Shown in pieces: positions 58,588 to 64,000 of a stretch of DNA of 64,000 nt. The first letter of the stretch is position 1. Each line of letters opens with the position of its first letter. The stretch covers positions 1 through 64,000 of the forward strand of contig PKRI01000005.1 of assembly GCA_017577485.1 (NCBI GenBank). Direction: 5' to 3'. This stretch comes from Bacillota bacterium. GTDB lineage: Bacteria; Bacillota; Sulfobacillia; Thermaerobacterales; RSA17. The notes under the pieces are model-generated. The model ran no database searches. It was not told where the DNA came from and saw nothing but the letters and a program-made list of their open reading frames with translations. The translations under genes were made by a program, and so were the position numbers.

Positions 58588-59688
58588 TTGCGGCGGGGCA
58601 TGATCCTCAGCCTGGTGGGAGACCAGAAGCAGGGTCGCTGGCGCGGCCGGGTTGAGCTGCTGCTGGTGGCGGTGCTCCTGGCCGCGGCCACGTGGTTCGT
58701 CTACGCGACCGGCGGCACGCGCTACCCGTACCTGCACGTGCTTTACATTCCCGTGATCCTGGCCGCCTTTGCCGCCGGTCTCCCCGGCGGGATCCTGGCC
58801 GGCATCGCCGCCGGCCTGGCCGTCGGCCCCTGGATGCCCCTCGACGTCGCCTCCGGAACGCCGCAGACCACCGTGGGCTGGGTCTACCGCACCTTCTTCT
58901 TCGCCCTGGTTGGGGGCCTGACCGGCGGCCTGCGCACCCTGCTGCGCTCGCGGCTGGACGCCGTGGATTCCCTGGCCCGCAGCCTCCACCACGTCCATGC
59001 GCACACCCTGGAAGCCTTCGCCCGCTCGGTGGCCCTCCGGGACGAGGGCACCGGCGGCCACTGCGAGCGGGTGGCCCTGAACGCCTACACCATGGGCGAG
59101 GCGCTGGGCCTCGACCCCCATGAACTGCGCGACCTGTACTGGGCCGGGCTGCTCCACGACCTGGGGAAGATCGCCATCCCCGAAAACATCCTGCTCAAGC
59201 CCGGTCCCCTGACCGAGGACGAGATGGCCCTGGTGCGGCGGCACACCATCGTGGGCGCCGAACTGCTGGCGTCGGTGGCCGAGGACTACCGGCAGATCGC
59301 CCTGGGCGTGCGCCACCATCACGAGCGCTGGGACGGCACCGGCTACCCCGACGGCCTGGCCGGCCCGGCCATCCCCCTGATCGCCAGGATCCTGGCCGTG
59401 GTCGACGTCTTCGAAGCTCTGACCTGCGACCGGCCGTACCGCCAGGCCTGGGATCCCGAACGGGCGCTGGCCTACCTGCGGGAGCAGTCCGGCAGCCACT
59501 TCGACCCGGCCCTGGTGCCCGTGTTCGACAACCTGTTCCGCCAGGGGCGCATCTACACCGCCCGCGACCCGCTACCGTCCCCGAGGCAGGTGGTGCACCT
59601 GCCGTTCAACGGGGTGTCCGCGGTGGCCGGCGGCGCCGCCGCGGACGGGCGCCGGCAGCAGGTGCGCCGGCGCCTCTCCTTCGGCTGA
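58588..59688 (+). CDS. Membrane HD-GYP domain phosphodiesterase
   Basis: 366 aa. Four N-terminal membrane segments (residues ~20-110) and a short helical link, then an HD-GYP domain at ~125-330: EGTGGHCERVALNAY, HD in WAGLLHDLGKIAIPENIL (about 185-200), RRHTIVGAEL, HHHERWDGTGYPDGL (about 243-257) with the GYP motif, and DVFEALTCDRPYR. Such domains hydrolyse cyclic di-GMP or similar dinucleotides. TTG at 58588 follows ACAGGAGGTGG. The Arg-rich C-terminal 40 residues are outside the domain. Confidence 0.9.
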   Translation: MRRGMILSLVGDQKQGRWRGRVELLLVAVLLAAATWFVYATGGTRYPYLHVLYIPVILAAFAAGLPGGILAGIAAGLAVGPWMPLDVASGTPQTTVGWVYRTFFFALVGGLTGGLRTLLRSRLDAVDSLARSLHHVHAHTLEAFARSVALRDEGTGGHCERVALNAYTMGEALGLDPHELRDLYWAGLLHDLGKIAIPENILLKPGPLTEDEMALVRRHTIVGAELLASVAEDYRQIALGVRHHHERWDGTGYPDGLAGPAIPLIARILAVVDVFEALTCDRPYRQAWDPERALAYLREQSGSHFDPALVPVFDNLFRQGRIYTARDPLPSPRQVVHLPFNGVSAVAGGAAADGRRQQVRRRLSFG

Positions 59689-59712
59689 CGGCAGGGCCGC
59701 CGGCTCACCCGT

Positions 59713-61824
59713 TCACAGGGCCGCAGGTTCCTGCTGGGCTTCCGCCGCGGCCAGCGCCTCGTCCACCAGCTCCACGAAGTCCTTGACCGCCACCTGCTCG
59801 GCGGCGCCGACGCTGCGCAGCCCGTCCTCCATCATCTGCAGGCAGAAGGGACAGGCGGTGCAGATGGTACCGGCGCCGGTGGCCACGGCTTCCTCGACCC
59901 GGTTGCGGTTGATCTTGCCGCCGGCGTGGTCCTCGAAGAAGGCGTGGCCGCCGCCGGCGCCGCAGCAGAAGGAGCGCCGGCCCGCACGCGTCATCTCCAC
60001 CCGTTCGACGCCCAGGCGGTCCAGGACGGCGCGGGGTTCGTCGAACACGCCGTTGTAGCGGCCCAGGTAGCAGGGGTCGTGGTAGGTGATCTTTTCCTTA
60101 AGGGACGCCGGCAACTGGAGCCGCCCGCTGTCGATCAACTCCTGCACGAACTGGGTGTGGTGGACCACCTCGAAGAAGCCGCCAAGCTGCCGGTAGTCGC
60201 TGCCCAGGGTCTGCAGGCAGTGGGGGCAGTGGGCGACGATGCGCTTCACCTTGTACCGCTGCAGGGTCTCGATGTTGGCGCGCGCCAGCATGTCGTAGTG
60301 GAACTCGTTGCCGGTGCGCCGCGCCACGTCGCCGGTGCACTGCTCCTCGTCGCCCAGCACCGCGAACCTGACGCCGGCCCGGTTCATGACCCGCACCAGC
60401 GCCCGGGCGATGCGCTGCAGCCGCTCGTCGTAGGCGGCGGCGCAGCCCACCCAGTAGAGGATTTCGATCTCCTCGGGATCCTCCACCTCGGCCATCACCC
60501 GCACCGGCAGGTCCCGGTACCAGTCGGTGCGGCCCGTGGTGGCGCCGCGGATGGGGTGCTGCCGCACCTCCAGGCCCTGCACGGCCTCGGCCACGCCCTC
60601 GGGCATCTGGGCCTGTTCCATGGCCAGGTTCTGCCGCAGTTGCAGGATGAGCGGCACATGCTCGATCTCCACCGGGCAGATGTTCTCGCAGGCCCGGCAG
60701 GTGGTGCAGGCCCAGAGGGTCTCGGCCTTGATGACGTCGGGCGCCAGGGGCGGCATCTCGGCCATGATCTGCTCGAACACGTCCTGCTGGCCGGCGGCCC
60801 GGGCCCGGCCCGCCGCCAGGTAGCGGTCGGCGTTGGCCCGGATGTGGTCGCGCAGGTCCAGGATCACCCGCTTGGGCGACAGCGGCTTGCCCTCGGCATA
60901 GGCCGGGCACTGGGACTGGCACAACCCGCACTCGGTACAGGCGTCCAGGTCCATCAACTGCTTCCAGGTCATCTCGAAGGGCGTGCGGATCCCCAGGACG
61001 GCCACGGCCTGCTCGTCCTCGAAGTTCACCGGGTCGGGGATGCTGCGCGCCTCCAGGTTGGCGAAGAAGATGTTCAGGGGGCTGGTGACCAGGTGGGCCA
61101 GCTTGGTGAAGGGGACGGCCGCCAGCAGCACGTGCCAGGACAGCATGTGGGCCACCCACATCACCCGGTGGATCACCAGCAGCGTCGGCTCGTCCCAGAT
61201 GGACGCCAGGGCCAGGCCCGTCAGGTAGCCAAAAGGCGACCAGAGCGCCCAGATGTCGCCGGTGACCACCAGGCGAATCCCCTCGACGGGATAACCGCTG
61301 GCGACGATCACGAAGAACGCCGCCAGGATCAGCCCGTCCACGGGATTGCCGTGCTCCAGGCGGGGCACCCGGATCACGTAGCGGCGCCAGAGGGCGATGA
61401 TCAAGCCCACGCAGAACCACACGCCGGCCAGGTCCAGGACCAGGCTCTGGAAGTACAGATAGAAGTAGCCCCGCATGATGGGGATGCCCAGGTCGTGGTG
61501 GATGGCCACCACCATGGTCCCCACCAGCAGCAGCATGAACGAGAAGTACATGCTGATGTGCATGAAGCCGGCGATGCGGTCCCGGAAGAGGTTGGCCTGC
61601 AGCAGCGCCGCGCGGAACACCAGTTTGAGCCGGCGCCAGGGCTGGTCCCAGCGGATCTCCGGCTTGCCCAGGCGCCAGATCCGCAGCCGCCGCCAGAAGC
61701 CGTAGCAGCACACGGCCAGGGCCGCGGCCGCGGACAGGTACATCAGCCAGATCATGGCCGGGACGGTGTTCCACTGGACTTCCCGGGTCGCCTCACTGGC
61801 TGCCTGCGCCAGCGTCCACGTCAT
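59713..61824 (-). CDS. Membrane EtfAB:quinone oxidoreductase (EMO-type, heme b and Fe-S)
   Basis: 703 aa. N-terminal part with about six membrane segments and histidines suited to heme b (residues ~20-270; MHISMYFSFMLLLVGTM, HRVMWVAHMLSWH). Then two [4Fe-4S] motifs, CTECGLCQSQCP near 297 and CTTCRACENICP near 373, and two CCG domains (VGCAAAYDERLQ; HDPCYLGRYNGVF, RRSFCCGAGGGHAFF). It should take electrons from reduced EtfAB and reduce menaquinone. ATG at 61824 follows GGAGGGT; 51 bp after etfA. Confidence 0.88.
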   Translation of the reverse strand: MTWTLAQAASEATREVQWNTVPAMIWLMYLSAAAALAVCCYGFWRRLRIWRLGKPEIRWDQPWRRLKLVFRAALLQANLFRDRIAGFMHISMYFSFMLLLVGTMVVAIHHDLGIPIMRGYFYLYFQSLVLDLAGVWFCVGLIIALWRRYVIRVPRLEHGNPVDGLILAAFFVIVASGYPVEGIRLVVTGDIWALWSPFGYLTGLALASIWDEPTLLVIHRVMWVAHMLSWHVLLAAVPFTKLAHLVTSPLNIFFANLEARSIPDPVNFEDEQAVAVLGIRTPFEMTWKQLMDLDACTECGLCQSQCPAYAEGKPLSPKRVILDLRDHIRANADRYLAAGRARAAGQQDVFEQIMAEMPPLAPDVIKAETLWACTTCRACENICPVEIEHVPLILQLRQNLAMEQAQMPEGVAEAVQGLEVRQHPIRGATTGRTDWYRDLPVRVMAEVEDPEEIEILYWVGCAAAYDERLQRIARALVRVMNRAGVRFAVLGDEEQCTGDVARRTGNEFHYDMLARANIETLQRYKVKRIVAHCPHCLQTLGSDYRQLGGFFEVVHHTQFVQELIDSGRLQLPASLKEKITYHDPCYLGRYNGVFDEPRAVLDRLGVERVEMTRAGRRSFCCGAGGGHAFFEDHAGGKINRNRVEEAVATGAGTICTACPFCLQMMEDGLRSVGAAEQVAVKDFVELVDEALAAAEAQQEPAAL

Positions 61825-61875
61825 GGCTCGTTGACCCTCCAGTCGTCATGGTGTCGGCCTCAGGCCGGCGGGGCC

Positions 61876-62835
61876 TCAGGCCAGCTCGCGCTTCACCGCC
61901 TCGATCAGAGCCGGCAGCAGCTTTTCGTACTCCATGACGACCCCGAGCCTCGCGACCTTGAAGATGGGAGCATCCGGGTTCTTGTTGATGGCCACCACGG
62001 CCTTGGCCCCGCTGATCCCGGCCAGGTGCTGGCTGGCGCCGGAGATGCCCACGGCGAAGTAGACATCGGGCGCCACCATCTTGCCGGTCTGGCCCACCTG
62101 CCATTCGGGCGGGGCCCAACCCTCGTCCACCGCCGCCAGGGAGGCGCCGACGGCACCCCCCAGCAGTTCCGCCAACTCGGCCAGTCGCTGGAAGCCTTCG
62201 GGCCCGCCGAGGCCGCGCCCGCCCGAGACCACCACCCGGGCTTCCTCCAGGCGCGGGCCCTCCTGGCGGCCCTCCTCCCGCTGCACGACCCGGACGGCGG
62301 TATCGACGGCGACGGCCTCCAGCACGTCGACGGCCGCTTCGCCCGCGCCCTCCTCGGCAGCCTCGAAGGCGCCGGAGCGAACCGTCACCACCGCCGGGCT
62401 ACGCCGCAGAACCACGTCGGCCAGGGCCTTCCCGCCGAAGACCGGCCGGGTCCAGATCACGCGCCCGTCCTCGACCCGGACGTCGACCGCGTCGTTGAGG
62501 GCCGACCCGCCCAGGCGCGCCGCCAGGCGCGGCCCGGCCTGCACGCCCAGGTGATCGGCGGCCAGCAGCACCACCGACGCGCCCAGGCGCCGGGCACCCT
62601 GAGCCAGGTTCTCGATGATGGGTTCCACGGCACCGCTCGCATCGTTCAACTCGATGGCGACGGCCCGGCCGATGCCGAAGGCGCCGGCACGGCGGGCAGC
62701 CGCCTCGGCCTCCGGGCCCACCGCCAGGTAGGCCACCTGGCTGCCCAGATCGCCGGCCAGGCGCCGGGCGACCGTCACCAGTTCCCGCTGGGCCCTGGAG
62801 AGTTCTTGTCCACCACGACCTGCGATGACGATCAT
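61876..62835 (-). CDS. etfA: Electron transfer flavoprotein alpha subunit
   Basis: 319 aa. C-terminal FAD-binding domain: [44 protein letters not shown] and [15 protein letters not shown] are all present and intact. Accepts electrons from acyl-CoA dehydrogenases with EtfB and passes them to the downstream membrane enzyme. ATG at 62835 follows GGGGGTG; 25 bp after etfB. Confidence 0.95.
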   Translation of the reverse strand: MIVIAGRGGQELSRAQRELVTVARRLAGDLGSQVAYLAVGPEAEAAARRAGAFGIGRAVAIELNDASGAVEPIIENLAQGARRLGASVVLLAADHLGVQAGPRLAARLGGSALNDAVDVRVEDGRVIWTRPVFGGKALADVVLRRSPAVVTVRSGAFEAAEEGAGEAAVDVLEAVAVDTAVRVVQREEGRQEGPRLEEARVVVSGGRGLGGPEGFQRLAELAELLGGAVGASLAAVDEGWAPPEWQVGQTGKMVAPDVYFAVGISGASQHLAGISGAKAVVAINKNPDAPIFKVARLGVVMEYEKLLPALIEAVKRELA

Positions 62836-62860
62836 CGACGGAACACCCCCAGCGCCTGGA

Positions 62861-63667
62861 TCACAGCAGTTTCAACTCTTTCAACCGGCGGACCAGCGTG
62901 GCGGCCACCTCGGCCGGGTCGTCGCCGGAGATGAATTCACACTGGCTCTCCCGCTCGGGGATCCGCAGCCGCAGCACCTCGCCGCCGGCCAGGTCCGCCA
63001 GGGCGGCGGCGTCCAGGCCCAGGTCCGCCGGCGACCATTGGGTGATGGGCTGGCGCCGGGAGGCCATCAGGTCCTGGACCCGCGGCAGCCGCAGCACGTT
63101 GCGCTCGTCGTTGGTGACGGTCACCACCAGCGGCGGCCGCGCCTCCACCACCTCGCGGCCGTCGGGGCCCTGCCGCGTCAGCCGCAGCACGCCGCCGTCC
63201 AGCTCCGCGCGCTGCACCAGGGAGACGCAGGGCCACCCCAACCGCTCCGCCACCAGGTAGCCCACCTGCCCATGGTCCCAGTCGCCCGCCTGGCGGCCGG
63301 CCACCACCAGGTCGACGCCGCCCAGTTTCTCGACGGCGCGGGCCAGGATCTCGGCGGTCTGGGCAGGGTCCAGGTCGTCGTGACCGGAGGTGTCCACCAG
63401 CACGGCCTGGTCGGCCCGGACGGCCAGCGCCTTGCGCAGCGACTCCACCGCCTCCTGCCCGTCGGCGGTGATCACCGAAACCTTCTCGGCCGCGCCGGCG
63501 TCCTTCAGCTGCAGGGCCACCTCCAGGGCGTTGCGCTCGTACGGACCCAGCACCTCGCCGGCGATGCCCGCGGCGGGCCGCTTGCCCGAGGCGTCGATCT
63601 GGAAGCGAGCGGCCGGGACTTCAGGGTCCAGCACCTGCTTGATCAGGACGGCCACATGGAGTCCCAA
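62861..63667 (-). CDS. etfB: Electron transfer flavoprotein beta subunit
   Basis: 268 aa. HVAVLIKQVLDPE at the start, YERNALEVALQLKD, LVVAGRQAGDWDHGQVGYLVAERLGWP and LVVTVTNDERNVLRLPRVQDLMASRR are standard EtfB segments. It binds AMP in most homologues. TTG at 63667 follows GGGGAGGTTGAACTC. First gene of etfB-etfA-EMO. No acyl-CoA dehydrogenase is in the window. Confidence 0.95.
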   Translation of the reverse strand: MGLHVAVLIKQVLDPEVPAARFQIDASGKRPAAGIAGEVLGPYERNALEVALQLKDAGAAEKVSVITADGQEAVESLRKALAVRADQAVLVDTSGHDDLDPAQTAEILARAVEKLGGVDLVVAGRQAGDWDHGQVGYLVAERLGWPCVSLVQRAELDGGVLRLTRQGPDGREVVEARPPLVVTVTNDERNVLRLPRVQDLMASRRQPITQWSPADLGLDAAALADLAGGEVLRLRIPERESQCEFISGDDPAEVAATLVRRLKELKLL

Positions 63668-63799
63668 GAGTTCAACCTCCCCAGGGTTGCTGCAACTGTG
63701 CTCCTAATCATCATGCGTTCCCGGCCCGGTGTGCAGGCTCCTGCCGACAAACCACGGCAGCGGTGCCGGACGCCGGGCAGGCTGCCGCCACGAAATACC

Positions 63800-64000
63800 T
63801 TAGTCGAAAATCACGGGCCGTCCCAGGTGGTCGTGAACAGGTGGGGTGGGGTGACCGGTTCCGGCCGGGCGCCGGCCGCCGGCCGGGTCACCGGGATGCA
63901 GGGGCGGCGGCGAGCCGGCGGGCGATCCGGGGGGAGAGCCGGCGGGCGATCCGGCCAGGTAGGTCCACAGGGCCGCGTCTCGGGAGCAGAAAGCGATCAA
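63800..64000 (-). CDS. C-terminal end of an unknown protein (partial, at window edge)
   Basis: An open frame enters from beyond the right edge and ends with TAA at 63800. Visible: IAFCSRDAALWTYLAGSP, then two GSPAGSPP-type repeats and a Pro/Gly-rich tail ending HDHLGRPVIFD. Too little to assign. The GTP-neutral, repeat-rich tail could also be chance reading; the gap 63668-63799 has no other frame. Confidence 0.3.
   Translation of the reverse strand: MIAFCSRDAALWTYLAGSPAGSPPGSPAGSPPPLHPGDPAGGRRPAGTGHPTPPVHDHLGRPVIFD
63912..63954. repeat. 24-bp-period tandem repeat
   Basis: GAGCCGGCGGGCGATCCGG occurs at 63912-63930 and again at 63936-63954, a period of 24 bp (eight codons), inside the partial frame at the right edge. 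Confidence 0.7.

Noticed and set aside
59926-62934. 1002-codon open frame on the plus strand
   Set aside because: Antisense of the EMO and etfA genes; His/Gln/Gly-rich without motifs, while the minus-strand frames carry complete conserved motifs.
63880-64000. CRISPR-like or mobile repeat at the right edge
   Set aside because: Only two 19-bp copies with 5-bp spacing in a GSP-coding tail; a simple coding tandem repeat.

Overview
The window comes from a very G+C-rich, Gram-positive, endospore-forming bacterium. A complete spoIIIAA-AH operon, spoVB and an Asp23/AmaP/DUF2273 envelope set place it among high-G+C Bacillota. The overall look would fit lineages such as Thermaerobacter, Symbiobacterium or Limnochordia; that affiliation is inference. 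Coding density is high, many start codons are GTG or TTG behind good ribosome sites, and stop/start overlaps (ATGA, GTGA, TTGA) are very common. I saw no rRNA, tRNA, CRISPR array, phage or insertion sequence.

Layout. 1-7.3 kb (minus): class II aldolase, metallo-hydrolase, HAD phosphatase, a DppABC-type peptide importer without its ATPases, and an M3/M32-hybrid peptidase cut by the window edge. 7.5-10.5 kb (plus): a cyclo-ligase/Mug glycosylase fusion and an SLC13-type permease. 10.5-11.05 kb: two tiny unrecognised genes, one with its own promoter and terminator, one behind a perfect LexA box. 11-17.5 kb (minus): MFS exporter, thioesterase, PaaK, and a zinc uptake operon (znuA, fur-like regulator, znuC, znuB). 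17.7-19.4 kb (plus): BdbD/BdbC disulfide pair and a pterin dehydratase. 19.6-29.9 kb (minus): an aromatic catabolic cluster (hpaB, fumarylacetoacetase-type decarboxylase, DapA-type aldolase, GntR regulator), a GNAT protein, and a LIV-type ABC importer in which LivM, LivG and LivF are one polypeptide. A 24-bp near-identical element lies at the start of both the GntR operon and the importer operon, which links import to catabolism.

30-36.6 kb holds a HAD phosphatase, an SDH-type membrane protease, a YHS protein, an RnfC/PduS-like protein without Fe-S motifs, and the 5-oxoprolinase genes pxpA-pxpB-pxpC, where PxpC carries a biotinyl-like domain without its lysine. 36.6-51.2 kb (minus) is a long codirectional block: spoIIIAA-AH, asp23, amaP, DUF2273, nusB, folD, xseA, xseB, ispA, then a ~690-nt non-coding gene that I identify as OLE RNA, followed by its membrane partner oapA and by tlyA; an MFS gene follows. 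The dxs gene often found in this neighbourhood is missing. 51.6-64 kb has an aminotransferase, spoVB, a zinc/cadmium P-type ATPase with its ArsR sensor, a DUF456 protein, elongation factor P with arginine at the tip, an HD-GYP protein, and etfB-etfA with the membrane EtfAB:quinone oxidoreductase.

Together the genes suggest a peptide- and aromatic-acid-using, spore-forming heterotroph that feeds acyl-CoA electrons to quinone. The most striking element is the OLE RNA-OapA locus; the shared GntR operator, the LexA-box microgene and several domain fusions come next.
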